64,000 nucleotides of DNA. Source: Streptomyces sp. NRRL F-5727 (GTDB taxonomy: Bacteria > Actinomycetota > Actinomycetes > Streptomycetales > Streptomycetaceae). The stretch lies in assembly GCF_000719555.1 (NCBI RefSeq), contig NZ_JOGX01000027.1, positions 35,195 through 99,194 of the forward strand. Reading direction: 5' to 3'. The notes beneath the pieces were generated by a model, which was not told where the DNA came from, ran no database searches, and saw only the letters and a program-made list of their open reading frames with translations. This document shows positions 1-8,466 of this stretch, one piece after another. Positions within the stretch are counted from its first letter, which is position 1; each line of letters opens with the position of its first letter. Both the position numbers and the translations under genes were made by a program.

Positions 1-148
1 CCATGGCGGCGAGCGCGTCGACCCCGTCGACGGCCTCCCGGGTCGCGTACCCCTCGAAGGCGAGGGAGCGCCGCAGGGCCTCCCGGACGGCGGGTTCGTC
101 GTCGACGATGAGGATGCGTTCGGTTGCGTTCGGCTGCCCGCTGCTCAT
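1..148 (-). CDS. Response regulator, N-terminal fragment (cut by window edge)
   Basis: The first 49 codons of a response regulator read leftward from an ATG at 148 and run off the window. The peptide has the receiver-domain start, hydrophobic beta-1 followed by the acidic pocket (VDDEP, Asp16-Asp17), then an amphipathic first helix. The output domain and phospho-acceptor Asp lie outside the window. It starts about 20 nt after the stop of the HtrA-type protease gene on the same strand, so the two are probably co-transcribed. This resembles the MprAB-PepD type of envelope-stress arrangement, which is an inference. Confidence 0.85.
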   Translation of the reverse strand, partial: MSSGQPNATERILIVDDEPAVREALRRSLAFEGYATREAVDGVDALAAM

Positions 149-168
149 GGGGTCAGCGTCCCATGCGT

Positions 169-1263
169 TCAGCTCTGGCCGCCCGACCGGAGGGCGTCGA
201 GGTCGGCCTTGAGGGTGTTCACCGGGATGGCGAATCCGAGGCCCACGCTGCCGGCCGTGGAACCGCTCGAAGAACTGGGCGAATACATGGCCGAATTGAT
301 CCCGATGATCTCGCCGTTCATATTGATCAGCGCGCCGCCGGAATTCCCCGGGTTGAGGGAGGCGTCGGTCTGGATCGCCTTGTACGTGGTCTTGGAGCTG
401 CCGGTGTCGCCGTTGAACTGCTGTCCGCCGAACTCGAACGGCCAGCCCTGCCGCGGGTCCCACTGCCGCTGCGTGTCCTGGGAGTCGGCGCCCCCGGCGT
501 CCTCGGTGTCCTTCGCGACCGTGACGTCCCGGTCGAGCGCGGAGACGATGCCGCTGGTGACGGTGCCGGTGAGGCCCTCGGGGGAGCCGATGGCGACGAC
601 CTCGTCGCCGACCTTCACCCGGGACGAGTCGCCGAGGGTGGCGGCCTTCAGCCCGGAGGCGTCCTTCAGCTTGATCAGGGCGAGGTCCTTGTCGGGGTCC
701 CTGCCGACGACCTCGGCCTGGTAGGTCCTGCCGTCGCTGGTCCGGACGGTGATCTCGGAGGCGCCGGAGATCACGTGGTTGTTGGTGACGATCTCGCCGT
801 CGCCGGTGATGATCACGCCGGAGCCGGTGGAGGCGCCTGAGGTGGAGCGCGCGGAGATCTCCACGATCGACGGGGAGACGGCCTCGGCGACCCCGGCGAC
901 CGTGCCGGTGCTGCTCGCGGAGACGTTGGTGCCGGTCACCGCGGAGGAGGACGCGGCGGTGACGGGCGCGGGCGAGGTCAGCTGCTGCACGAGGGTCGCG
1001 GTGCCGCCGCCGATCGCCGCCGCGGCGATGGCGACGGCCGCCATCAGGCCCACGCCGCGCTTGGCGCGCCGGCGGGAGACGGGTGCGGCGGCGGGTGCCG
1101 GGCCGGCCGTCGCGTACGGCGGCTCGGCCGGGGGAGGGGTGTACCCGCCGCCGGATCCGGACGGCCACACGGTGGTGCCCGGCTCGGTGGTGATCGGCCG
1201 CGTCGGCTCGAACGGCGGGCGCGGCGGGTAGTACGGCTGCTGGGGCTGCTGGTGGTCCGTCAT
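169..1263 (-). CDS. Membrane-anchored trypsin-like serine protease (HtrA/DegP type, no PDZ)
   Basis: The 364-aa protein has a Pro/Tyr-rich cytoplasmic N-terminus (residues 1-65), one transmembrane helix (about 67-94) and an extracytoplasmic trypsin-like domain. The catalytic triad is visible: His163 in NNHVISG, Asp193 in DKDLALI and Ser308 in NPGNSGGAL. Family members normally carry a C-terminal PDZ domain, but this one stops about 55 residues after the active Ser, just after the last beta-strand. A Gln/Trp-rich insertion (about 252-290) lies between the His/Asp and Ser parts. The role is probably envelope protein quality control. The start is the ATG at 1263. Confidence 0.9.
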   Translation of the reverse strand: MTDHQQPQQPYYPPRPPFEPTRPITTEPGTTVWPSGSGGGYTPPPAEPPYATAGPAPAAAPVSRRRAKRGVGLMAAVAIAAAAIGGGTATLVQQLTSPAPVTAASSSAVTGTNVSASSTGTVAGVAEAVSPSIVEISARSTSGASTGSGVIITGDGEIVTNNHVISGASEITVRTSDGRTYQAEVVGRDPDKDLALIKLKDASGLKAATLGDSSRVKVGDEVVAIGSPEGLTGTVTSGIVSALDRDVTVAKDTEDAGGADSQDTQRQWDPRQGWPFEFGGQQFNGDTGSSKTTYKAIQTDASLNPGNSGGALINMNGEIIGINSAMYSPSSSSGSTAGSVGLGFAIPVNTLKADLDALRSGGQS

Positions 1264-1372
1264 GGCTCTGATGCTCGGCCCGGCAGATGAGAACGGTCTG
1301 AGGACCGGCTGAGAAGCCCGACAGAACCCTGTATGCCCGAAATAAAGAGCAGGGGGAAGGGGGTGGGGCCGG

Positions 1373-2395
1373 TCAGTGGCAGCCGCAGGACCGGCGGACC
1401 ACCAGCGCCGACGGGAACTGCTTCACGCGCTCGCGGCGGGAGCCCGAGACGCGGACCGAGTCGTCGAGGACCAGGTCCACGGCGGCCCGCGCCATCGCCG
1501 GCCGGTCGGAGTAGACGGTGGTCAGCGGCGGATCGGTGAGCGCCGCCTCCTTCACGTCGTCGAAGCCCGCCACCGCCAGCTCGCCCGGCACGTCGATCCG
1601 CAGCTCGCGGGCGGCCCGCAGCACGCCGAACGCCTGGTCGTCGGTGGAGCAGAAGATCGCCGGCGGCCGGTCCGGGCCCGCCAGCAGCTTCAGGGCCACC
1701 TGGTAGGCGTCGTACCGGTTGTACGGGGCCTCGAAGAGCCGGCCCTCGACCGACCGGCCGGCCTCCTGCATGGCGCGCCGCCAGCCCTCGACGTGGTCGG
1801 CGACCGGGTCGCCGACGGCGGGGGTGTTGGGGACGCCGCCGAGGCAGGCCACGTACGGGTGACCGTGCTCCAGGAGGTGCCGGGTGGCGAGCTGGGCGCC
1901 GCCGATGTCGTCGGTCACGACGGCCACGTCGTCGATCGCCTCGGGCCGCTCGTGCAGCAGCACCACGCGCGCGTCCCACGCCTCGATCTCGCTCGCGGCC
2001 TGCTCGCTCATGCCCTGGCTGACCAGGATCAGCCCGGAGACCCGCATGCCGAGGAAGGCCCGCAGATAGTGGATCTCGCGCTCGGTGCGGTAGTCGGAGT
2101 TGCCGACGAGGACCATCTTCCCGCGCTCGGCGGCGGCCTGCTCGACCGCGTGTGCCATCTCCGCGAAGAAGGGCTGGCGCGCGTCCGGGACGATCATGCC
2201 TATGAGGTCGGTGCGGCGGGACGCCATCGCCTGGGCCACCCGGTCGGGCCGGTAGCCCAGCTCCTTGATGGCGGCGAGGACACGCTCGCGCGTGGCCGGG
2301 GCGACCGGCCGGGGTCCGTTGTTGATGACGTAGCTCACGACCGCGGTCGAAGTACCCGCCAGTCGCGCTACGTCATCCCGCGTCACCTTGGCCAC
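1373..2395 (-). CDS. LacI-family transcriptional regulator
   Basis: The 340-aa protein has a typical LacI layout. An N-terminal helix-turn-helix (residues 3-50, with [18 protein letters not shown]) and hinge helix are followed by a periplasmic-binding-protein-like sugar sensor domain (about 60-330). The start is a GTG at 2395. The HTH differs from textbook LacI at the residues before the recognition helix, but spacing is intact. No sugar transporter is adjacent, so the ligand cannot be read from context. A pseudo-palindrome with a central CCGG lies 27-40 nt upstream and may be an autoregulatory operator. Confidence 0.9.
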   Translation of the reverse strand: MAKVTRDDVARLAGTSTAVVSYVINNGPRPVAPATRERVLAAIKELGYRPDRVAQAMASRRTDLIGMIVPDARQPFFAEMAHAVEQAAAERGKMVLVGNSDYRTEREIHYLRAFLGMRVSGLILVSQGMSEQAASEIEAWDARVVLLHERPEAIDDVAVVTDDIGGAQLATRHLLEHGHPYVACLGGVPNTPAVGDPVADHVEGWRRAMQEAGRSVEGRLFEAPYNRYDAYQVALKLLAGPDRPPAIFCSTDDQAFGVLRAARELRIDVPGELAVAGFDDVKEAALTDPPLTTVYSDRPAMARAAVDLVLDDSVRVSGSRRERVKQFPSALVVRRSCGCH

Positions 2396-2421
2396 GCGCG
2401 GAAGTCTACGCGGGGTGACCT

Positions 2422-2435
2422 ACCTACCGGCAGGT
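2422..2435. promoter_or_regulatory. Candidate LacI-family operator
   Basis: ACCTACCGGCAGGT is a 14-bp pseudo-palindrome, symmetric except for one A/C pair in each half, centred on CG as LacI-family operators usually are. It lies just upstream of the LacI-type gene that starts at 2395. Assignment is by position and shape only. Confidence 0.4.
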
Positions 2436-2467
2436 CGCCCTGTGTCATACGCCACGTTACCGTCCCC

Positions 2468-3283
2468 CTAACGGGTCGTGTCGGCCGTGGCGCCCTTGAC
2501 TCCGGCGCCCGTACGGGCCTCCTCCCGGGCGTCCTGCCCCGCTTCCGCCCCCTTCGTCCCGCCGGATTCGCCGGCCTCCTTGGCCCGCGCCTCCTCGGCG
2601 GCCCGCTCCACCTTCTCCGGGGTGACGAAGCGGTATCCCACGTTGCGGACGGTGCCGATCAGCGACTCGTGCTCCGGCCCGAGCTTCGCGCGCAGCCGCC
2701 GCACATGGACGTCGACCGTCCGGGTGCCGCCGAAGTAGTCGTACCCCCACACCTCCTGGAGCAGCTGCGCCCGGGTGAAGACCCGGCCCGGGTGCTGCGC
2801 GAGGTACTTGAGGAGCTCGAACTCCTTGAAGGTCAGGTCCAGGACCCGGCCCTTCAGCTTGGCGCTGTACGTGGCCTCGTCCACCGACAGGTCGCCGTTG
2901 CGGATCTCCATCGGGGAGTCGTCCGCGACGATCTGCTGCCGCCCCAGGGCGAGCCGCAGCCGCGCCTCGACCTCGGCGGGACCCGCGGTGTCGAGCAGGA
3001 CGTCGTCGATGCCCCAGTCCGCGGTGACGGCCGCCAGACCGCCCTCCGTGACCACCAGGACCAGCGGACAGCCGGGGCCGGTGGAGCGCAGCAGCTGGCA
3101 GAGCGAGCGGACCTGCGGCAGGTCCCGCCGCCCGTCGACGAGGATCACGTCCGCGCCCGGGGTGTCCACCAGCGCGGGCCCCTCGGCCGGGGCCACCCGC
3201 ACGTTGTGCAGCAGCAGACCGAGCGCCGGAAGCACCTCGGTCGACGGCTGGAGGGCGTTGGTCAGGAGCAGCAGAGAACTCAT
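2468..3283 (-). CDS. glnR: Global nitrogen regulator GlnR (OmpR-type atypical response regulator)
   Basis: The 271-aa protein has an atypical receiver domain (residues 1-120) that lacks the usual acidic pocket but keeps Asp50 (VILVDGRRD), then an OmpR/PhoB winged helix (about 130-225, ending [11 protein letters not shown]) and a polar Ala/Glu-rich tail. The sequence and position match Streptomyces GlnR, SCO4159 in S. coelicolor. GlnR controls ammonium assimilation genes such as glnA, glnII, amtB and nirB. It has no partner kinase, and none is present here. It is divergent from the hydrolase at 3529. The C-terminal tail of about 45 residues after the DNA-binding domain looks disordered. Confidence 0.95.
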   Translation of the reverse strand: MSSLLLLTNALQPSTEVLPALGLLLHNVRVAPAEGPALVDTPGADVILVDGRRDLPQVRSLCQLLRSTGPGCPLVLVVTEGGLAAVTADWGIDDVLLDTAGPAEVEARLRLALGRQQIVADDSPMEIRNGDLSVDEATYSAKLKGRVLDLTFKEFELLKYLAQHPGRVFTRAQLLQEVWGYDYFGGTRTVDVHVRRLRAKLGPEHESLIGTVRNVGYRFVTPEKVERAAEEARAKEAGESGGTKGAEAGQDAREEARTGAGVKGATADTTR

Positions 3284-3528
3284 CGCGACACCCCACCTGC
3301 CTGCTTCGTCGGCTTCGTCGGTCGGTCGTGTTTCGTACGCTCGTCCATGACTCGGTTCCTCCTCGGTCCCTGCGAGGACGTCTGCGGTACTGCGTGCGGT
3401 ACTGCGGTCTCACGTGCTGCTCCCGCGCCCCGAGAGCTTTTGTTCATCCGTCCGTAACAACGGCCGGAAAACGCAAAAGGACCCGGTGGCGACGTCGCCC
3501 GGATCCTCTGCCTAGGAGAATAGCCCAC

Positions 3529-4335
3529 ATGAGTTCCGAGGCCGAGGGCCGATTTCACATGATGGATGTTTCCTCGCTCACTTCCGGACCTCGCCGCGCA
3601 ATGCTGCGGACGGAGGACGGCGTCCGCATCGAGGCGCTCCACGAACCCTTCCCGGCCAGTGTCGCCGACACGGCCGTCGTCGTCGCGCACGGTTTCACCG
3701 GTTCCCTCGACCGGCCCGCCGTCCGCCGCGCCGCCGGAGTCCTCGGCCGGCACGCGGCCGCCGTCGTCACCTTCTCCTTCCGCGGCCACGGCGGATCCGG
3801 CGGCCTCTCCACCGTCGGCGACCGCGAGGTCCTCGACCTCGCCGCCGCCGTCCGCTGGGCCCGCCAACAGGGCCACGCGCGCGTGGCGACCGTCGGCTTC
3901 TCCATGGGCGGCTCCGTCGTCCTCCGCCAGGCCGCCCTGGACCGCGGCACCGACGCCGCGCCCGACGCGGTCGCCGCCGTCTCCGCCCCCGCCCGCTGGT
4001 ACTACCGGGGGACGGCCCCGATGCGCCGCGTCCACTGGGTGGTCACCCGCCCGGCCGGCCGGCTCGTCGGCCGGTACGGGTTCCGCACCCGCATCGACCA
4101 CCGCGGCTGGGACCCCGTCCCCCTCTCGCCCGTGGAGGCGGCCGCGCGGATCGCGCCGACCCCGCTGCTCGTCGTCCACGGCGACCGCGACGCCTACTTC
4201 CCCCTCGACCACCCGCGGACCCTGGCCGCCGCCGGGGACGCGGAGCTGTGGCTGGAGCCCGGCATGGGCCACGCGGAGAACGCCGCCGGCGAGGAGCTGC
4301 TCGACCGGCTCGGCGCCTGGCTCGTCCGCCGATAG
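3529..4335 (+). CDS. Alpha/beta hydrolase
   Basis: The 268-aa protein starts at the ATG at 3529, preceded by TAGGAG at 3513-3518; longer in-frame starts exist but lack a ribosome site. Core motifs are visible: the oxyanion-hole region AHGFTG (53-58), the nucleophile elbow GFSMGGS with Ser125, an acidic residue in HGDRDAYFP (Asp219 or Asp221), and His248 in GMGHAE. The fold is that of serine esterases and acylhydrolases; the substrate is unknown. It is transcribed away from glnR, with a 245-bp shared intergenic region, and the MoaD-like gene follows by about 45 nt. Confidence 0.85.
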   Translation: MSSEAEGRFHMMDVSSLTSGPRRAMLRTEDGVRIEALHEPFPASVADTAVVVAHGFTGSLDRPAVRRAAGVLGRHAAAVVTFSFRGHGGSGGLSTVGDREVLDLAAAVRWARQQGHARVATVGFSMGGSVVLRQAALDRGTDAAPDAVAAVSAPARWYYRGTAPMRRVHWVVTRPAGRLVGRYGFRTRIDHRGWDPVPLSPVEAAARIAPTPLLVVHGDRDAYFPLDHPRTLAAAGDAELWLEPGMGHAENAAGEELLDRLGAWLVRR

Positions 4336-4380
4336 CCCATCATGGTGAGCGGCGCGCACACGAACGAAGGGAGCGCCGCT

Positions 4381-4635
4381 ATGGCAGCGGGAACCATCCG
4401 CTACTGGGCCGCGGCCAAGGCCGCCGCGGGGGTCGCCGAGGAGCCGTACACCGCCGAGACCCTCGCCGAGGCCCTGGACGCGGCCCGCGCGAACCACCCG
4501 GGCGAGCTGGTCCGGGTCCTCCAGCGGTGCTCATTCCTCGTCGACGGCGACCCGGTCGGGACCCGCGGCCATGAGACGGTACGGCTTGCCGAGGGCGGCA
4601 CGGTCGAGGTGCTCCCCCCGTTCGCAGGAGGGTGA
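4381..4635 (+). CDS. MoaD/ThiS-family sulfur-carrier-like protein
   Basis: The 84-aa protein ends in FAGG, the diglycine tail that is adenylated and thiocarboxylated in MoaD/ThiS ubiquitin-like sulfur carriers. The beta-grasp pattern is visible (IRYWAAAKAAAG, a middle helix, VEVLPPFAGG). The start ATG at 4381 has GAAGGGAG upstream; a further in-frame ATG at 4342 lacks a good ribosome site. It lies 2.7 kb before a rhodanese/DUF1416 unit, so a link to sulfur transfer is plausible. The molybdopterin role is known for the family and not shown by the context here. Confidence 0.85.
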   Translation: MAAGTIRYWAAAKAAAGVAEEPYTAETLAEALDAARANHPGELVRVLQRCSFLVDGDPVGTRGHETVRLAEGGTVEVLPPFAGG

Positions 4636-4645
4636 ACCCCACAGC

Positions 4646-5797
4646 ATGAGCAACGAGCAGCAGTACGGCGGGCAGCCGTACGACCCGAACGCGTACGACC
4701 CCTCGGTCACCCAGACCTGGGAGGGCCAGACCTGGGACACCACGTACCAGCCGGCGGTCCGCCCGGAGGACGCGTACGGGTACCAGGCCGCCGCCCAGCA
4801 GGCGCAGAGCCCGCAGCCGTACGCATACCCCCAGGAGGCGTACCCCCAGCAGGCGTACGCCCCGGAGGCGTACGGGCAGCCCCGGCAGCCGTACGCGCAG
4901 CCGGAGCCGTACGACCCGCCCCAGGCGTACGCCGCCGCTCCGGTGCCCGCCCCCGCGCCCGCCCCCGCGCCCGTCGAGGCGTCCGCGGAGGCCCCCGACG
5001 GCCCCGCGTACTCCTCGCCGACCACCTCCGGGAACGCCCGGATCACCGACGCCCAGCGCGCACGTGCCGAGGGCCGGTCGCCGATCATCGAGCCCGGGAT
5101 GCAGCCGGCCGCCCTGACGGCCGTCCTCGCCCTGCTGCTCGCCGGCGGCGCCGCGCTCGGCCCGTACGGCCTCCTGCTGCCGCTGGTCGCGCTCCAGGGA
5201 CTCACCGCCGCCGGCTGGTTCCGGCTCAACGGCATGTGGCCCGCCCGGCAGGGCATCGCGCTCGCCTTCCTCGGCGGGCTCGTCGCCGACGCCGCCCTGC
5301 TCGCCGCCGGCCGCGAGCACGCCGCCCCCGCGATCCTCGGCACCCTCGGCGTCTGGGTCCTGCTCAGCCTGGTCCTCCAGCTCCGCAGCCACGCCGACCC
5401 CGACGAGCGGATGTACGGCCTCATGGCCACCGTCGCCTCCGCGGCGCTCACCGTCCTCGCCGCCGGACACCTCGGCGCCGAGCCGGACGCGGTGGTGGCC
5501 GGCTCGGTCGCCGTCGCCGCGACCGTCCTCGCCCGCGCGCTCCCGCTGCCCGGACCCGTCTCGCTCGTCGTCTCGCTGCTCGCCGCCGCCGGCGCGGGCA
5601 TCGCCGCCGGCACCCTGACCGGCATGGGCGCCGCCGGGGCGCTGCTCGGCCTCGCCACCGGCGTCTGCGCCCTCGTCGGCCTGCGGACGGCCAGCTACGA
5701 CTACCCGTCCCGCTTCGTGCACATGACGGCCGGCGTGGCCCTGCCGCTGACGGCGGCCGCGCCCGCCGTGTACCTTCTCGGCCGCGCCCTGGTCTGA
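4646..5797 (+). CDS. Polytopic membrane protein with Tyr/Pro/Gln-rich N-terminus
   Basis: The 383-aa protein has a low-complexity N-terminal half (residues 1-150) rich in Tyr, Pro and Gln with many PYA-type repeats, followed by about eight or nine hydrophobic segments (about 155-380). The start is ATG 4646, with GGAGGG directly upstream overlapping the end of the MoaD-like gene, so the two are probably translationally linked. No catalytic motif is recognisable. Conserved membrane proteins of this shape occur at this locus in other Streptomyces; the function is unknown. Confidence 0.85.
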   Translation: MSNEQQYGGQPYDPNAYDPSVTQTWEGQTWDTTYQPAVRPEDAYGYQAAAQQAQSPQPYAYPQEAYPQQAYAPEAYGQPRQPYAQPEPYDPPQAYAAAPVPAPAPAPAPVEASAEAPDGPAYSSPTTSGNARITDAQRARAEGRSPIIEPGMQPAALTAVLALLLAGGAALGPYGLLLPLVALQGLTAAGWFRLNGMWPARQGIALAFLGGLVADAALLAAGREHAAPAILGTLGVWVLLSLVLQLRSHADPDERMYGLMATVASAALTVLAAGHLGAEPDAVVAGSVAVAATVLARALPLPGPVSLVVSLLAAAGAGIAAGTLTGMGAAGALLGLATGVCALVGLRTASYDYPSRFVHMTAGVALPLTAAAPAVYLLGRALV

Positions 5798-5849
5798 GCG
5801 GCCGCCGGATCCCGGTCCGGCCGCACCCGCCCGGGGTTCCGGGAACCAC

Positions 5850-5889
5850 CCGGCCCCCCGACACGTCGATCTTCGTGTCGGGGGGCCGG
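5850..5889. terminator. Strong hairpin terminator
   Basis: A perfect 15-bp stem (5850-5864 with 5875-5889, core GGCCCCCCGACAC) with a 10-nt loop lies between the membrane-protein gene and the LmeA-like gene. It is a U-tract-free hairpin, the usual Streptomyces terminator form. Confidence 0.75.
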
Positions 5890-5921
5890 CACACATCTTC
5901 GGCAATGGGGGAAAGTCAGCC

Positions 5922-6608
5922 ATGCGAGCACTGCGGATCCTGCTGGTCGTGGCTGTCGTGCTGGGCGGGATCCTGGTCGGCGGCGACCGGCTGGCCGCCG
6001 CCTGGGCGGAGTCGGAGGTCGCCGGGCGGGCCTCGCTCGCCGGCGGTCGTACCGAGTCCGTCGAGGTGGACATCAAGGGCTTCCCCTTCCTCACCCAGGC
6101 CGCCGACAAGCGCTTCGGCGAGGTCGAGGTGGTCGCCCGCGGCGTCCACACCCAGGCCGGCGGCAAGCCCGTCCGGATCGGCGAGCTCACCGTCGACCTG
6201 CGGGACGTGGTCGTGACCGGCGACTGGACCGGCGTCCGGGCCGGCTCGGCGACCGGGACGGCGCTCATCTCGTACGCGGACCTGGTCGCCGCCTCGGAGC
6301 GCGCGACCGCCATGGAGTACGGCGGCCCCGGCAAGGTGAAGGTGACGGGCAGCGTCGCGGTCCTGGGCCGCAAGGTGACCCGTACGGTCGTCTCCTCGGT
6401 CAGCCTGGTCGGCGGCGACACCATCAAGGTCCGCGCCGACGAGGTGCCCGGCGAGGGCATCCCCCTCCTGGAGGACATGATCCGCGAGCGCACCGACTTC
6501 GAGCGCCCGCTCGGCCGCGTCGCCGGCATGCGGGTCTCCAAGGTCGAGCCGCGCCCCGAGGGCCTGGCGGTCACCGTGACCGGCCAAGACGTCGCCATCG
6601 CGGGCTGA
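5922..6608 (+). CDS. LmeA-like (DUF2993) secreted phospholipid-binding protein
   Basis: The 228-aa protein begins with a signal-anchor (residues 3-25) followed by a soluble domain with the DUF2993/LmeA pattern: an early EVDIKGFPFLTQ segment, alternating amphipathic strands, and a C-terminal region binding the same fold. LmeA-family proteins bind phospholipids in the cell envelope; the mycobacterial member supports mannan maturation. The start is ATG 5922 after GGGGGAAAG. It stands alone between a strong hairpin and the cysteine leader region. Confidence 0.85.
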   Translation: MRALRILLVVAVVLGGILVGGDRLAAAWAESEVAGRASLAGGRTESVEVDIKGFPFLTQAADKRFGEVEVVARGVHTQAGGKPVRIGELTVDLRDVVVTGDWTGVRAGSATGTALISYADLVAASERATAMEYGGPGKVKVTGSVAVLGRKVTRTVVSSVSLVGGDTIKVRADEVPGEGIPLLEDMIRERTDFERPLGRVAGMRVSKVEPRPEGLAVTVTGQDVAIAG

Positions 6609-6793
6609 ACCGACCCCGCTTTCACATACTGAGACGACCGCGTCCGGTCCGCAGAAACGCGGGCTCGGACGGCCTGCCCAGGGGGCTCCGGAGTCGTCTC
6701 CGACCCCTCTCAGGTCTCACGATCCGGATGATCGCGTCTCATCATGCGACACGCCGGTGACACGGTCGCCTGTCCGTCCCTACGATCGACGGC

Positions 6794-6874
6794 ATGAAGC
6801 GACAGGCGGAACTCACGAAGCGGCGGGCAGTAGACCTGTGCCGCATCGCCGCCATGCTCTGTCGCTCCGTCTGA
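6794..6874 (+). CDS. Cysteine-codon leader peptide upstream of sulfur genes
   Basis: A 26-codon ORF runs from ATG 6794 to TGA 6872-6874 and is followed 164 nt later by the rhodanese start. The peptide ends with the pattern DLCRIAAMLCRSV: two Cys codons close to the stop after a basic Arg/Lys-rich stretch. This matches the small leader peptides found in front of sulfur-assimilation genes in actinobacteria, where stalling at Cys codons reports cysteine shortage. Between its stop and the rhodanese gene are two candidate hairpins (6916-6929 and 6952-6971). Function by attenuation is inferred from position and codon content. Confidence 0.75.
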   Translation: MKRQAELTKRRAVDLCRIAAMLCRSV

Positions 6875-7038
6875 GCGGGACGCGCTCCGCGCCCGTATTC
6901 CGCAGGCCCGCCGACCCCCGAGGTCGGGGCCGCACCGCGCAGCACGACGCCGTCGGGCGCCTCGCCCCGACGCGCACCCGCACATGCAGCACCACCCCCG
7001 CACCACACCGCCGCACACTGCCCCGGAGGAGAAACAGC
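6875..7038 (+). promoter_or_regulatory. Putative attenuator leader between Cys peptide and rhodanese gene
   Basis: This 164-nt untranslated stretch contains short self-complementary segments: CCCCGA-GG-TCGGGG at 6916-6929 and GTCGGG...CCCGAC at 6952-6971. They could form alternative structures after ribosome release or stalling on the leader peptide. A ribosome site, GGAGGAG, lies at 7025-7031 just before the rhodanese ATG. Confidence 0.4.
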
Positions 7039-7884
7039 ATGGCTCGCAGCGACGTACTGGTCGACGCCGACTGGGTCGAGGCCAACCTCGACAACCCGGC
7101 CGTCGCGATCGTCGAGGTCGACGAGGACACCGCCGCCTACGACAAGAACCACATCCGCAACGCCATCCGGATCGACTGGACGAAGGACCTCCAGGACCCG
7201 GTCCGCCGTGACTTCATCGACCAGGAGGGCTTCGAGAAGCTCCTCTCGGCCAAGGGCATCGGCAACGACACCACGGTCGTCCTCTACGGCGGCAACAACA
7301 ACTGGTTCGCCTCGTACGCCTACTGGTACTTCAAGCTCTACGGCCACCAGGACGTCAAGCTCCTCGACGGCGGCCGCAAGAAGTGGGAGCTCGACTCCCG
7401 CGACCTGGTCGACGGCTCCGAGGTCCCGAACCGCCCGGCCACCCAGTACAAGGCCCAGGCCCAGGACGTCTCCATCCGCGCCTTCCGCGACGACGTCGTG
7501 GCCGCGATCGGCACCCAGAACCTGGTCGACGTCCGGTCGCCCGACGAGTTCTCCGGCAAGCTGCTCGCCCCGGCCCACCTCCCGCAGGAGCAGTCGCAGC
7601 GCCCGGGCCACGTCCCGACCGCCCGCAACATCCCGTGGTCGAAGAACGCCAACGACGACGGCACCTTCAAGTCCGACGAAGACCTCAAGGCCCTCTACGA
7701 GGCCGAGCAGGTCGACCTGGCGAAGGACACCGTCGCCTACTGCCGCATCGGTGAGCGCTCCGCGCTGACCTGGTTCGTCCTGCACGAGCTCCTCGAGGTC
7801 CCGAACGTCAAGAACTACGACGGCTCGTGGACCGAGTACGGCTCCCTCGTGGGCGTGCCGATCGAGCTCGGCGCCAACAAGTAA
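7039..7884 (+). CDS. cysA: Thiosulfate sulfurtransferase (two-domain rhodanese)
   Basis: The 281-aa protein has tandem rhodanese domains. The N-terminal one (about 1-130) lacks a catalytic Cys (LYGGNNNWFAS), and the C-terminal one (about 150-281) carries the active Cys235 in AYCRIGERSA. It moves sulfane sulfur from thiosulfate to an acceptor such as cyanide or a protein thiol in the cytoplasm. In actinomycetes it is named CysA/SseA and is unrelated to the E. coli sulfate ATPase CysA. The start ATG 7039 follows GGAGGAG. It is preceded by a Cys-codon leader and followed 36 nt later by the DUF1416 gene, a conserved pair. Confidence 0.95.
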   Translation: MARSDVLVDADWVEANLDNPAVAIVEVDEDTAAYDKNHIRNAIRIDWTKDLQDPVRRDFIDQEGFEKLLSAKGIGNDTTVVLYGGNNNWFASYAYWYFKLYGHQDVKLLDGGRKKWELDSRDLVDGSEVPNRPATQYKAQAQDVSIRAFRDDVVAAIGTQNLVDVRSPDEFSGKLLAPAHLPQEQSQRPGHVPTARNIPWSKNANDDGTFKSDEDLKALYEAEQVDLAKDTVAYCRIGERSALTWFVLHELLEVPNVKNYDGSWTEYGSLVGVPIELGANK

Positions 7885-7920
7885 CAGCCTCCCCTTCGCG
7901 ACAGGACAGGACCCAAGAAC

Positions 7921-8211
7921 ATGTGTGGAGCACCGATCGGCGGCCCCGACGTCAGCACGCTCAAGCCCGGCGAGACGGCCATCCAGGGCCAGGTGACCAA
8001 GGACGGCGAGCCCGTCACCGGTTACGTCCGCCTCCTGGACTCCTCCGGCGAGTTCACGGCCGAGGTCCCCACCTCCGCCACCGGCCAGTTCCGCTTCTAC
8101 GCGGCCACCGGCGAGTGGACCCTCCGCGCCCTCGTCCCCGGCGCCCAGGCCGACCGCAAGGTCGTCGTCACCGAGACGGGCAGCCTGACGGACGTCGCCA
8201 TCGCCGTCTAG
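7921..8211 (+). CDS. DUF1416 protein, partner of the rhodanese
   Basis: The 96-aa protein begins MCGAPIGGPD with Cys at position 2, then has a small beta-sandwich pattern (transthyretin/carboxypeptidase-regulatory-like, with VTGYVRLLDSSGEF and GEWTLRALVPG). Genes of this family almost always follow the CysA-type rhodanese in actinobacteria, which suggests a shared sulfur role. The exposed N-terminal Cys could be a sulfur acceptor, an inference. The ATG at 7921 has a weak ribosome site (CAGGAC at 7906). Confidence 0.85.
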   Translation: MCGAPIGGPDVSTLKPGETAIQGQVTKDGEPVTGYVRLLDSSGEFTAEVPTSATGQFRFYAATGEWTLRALVPGAQADRKVVVTETGSLTDVAIAV

Positions 8212-8324
8212 TCCCTCACGCGCCCCTCGCACCGCTCGGCGCCAGGGGCGCCTCCCGGGCTTCGCGCCGCTGCGCCGGCCTCCGTCCGTCGGAGCCGGTG
8301 CGGCGGGAAGCCTCGCCCACTGGC

Positions 8325-8372
8325 CGAAGGGCCGCACATTTCTGGGGGTTGGACGCCCTGTGCGGCCCTTCG
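8325..8372. terminator. 14-bp perfect inverted repeat, terminator or insertion-end hairpin
   Basis: CGAAGGGCCGCACA at 8325-8338 pairs perfectly with 8359-8372 around a 20-nt loop. It sits 114 nt after the DUF1416 stop and about 95 nt before the TnpB-related start. It may end sulfur-operon transcription or mark the left end of the inserted TnpB element. The loop contains GGTTGGACGCC, which recurs near the 3' end of the TnpB-related gene at 10171. Confidence 0.6.
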
Positions 8373-8466
8373 TGCCGTTCCCGGTCCGATGATTCGATCG
8401 ACCGTGTGACCTTCGTGCGCCCGGCTCGTTGAGATGTTCGACGAGCGGGTGATCGGGGGTGAGGGC

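Noticed and set aside
3455..3475. GTAAC...GGAAAAC resembling a GlnR box between glnR and the hydrolase
   Set aside because: Spacing between the half sites is 8 rather than the usual 6 bp, and there is no second site.
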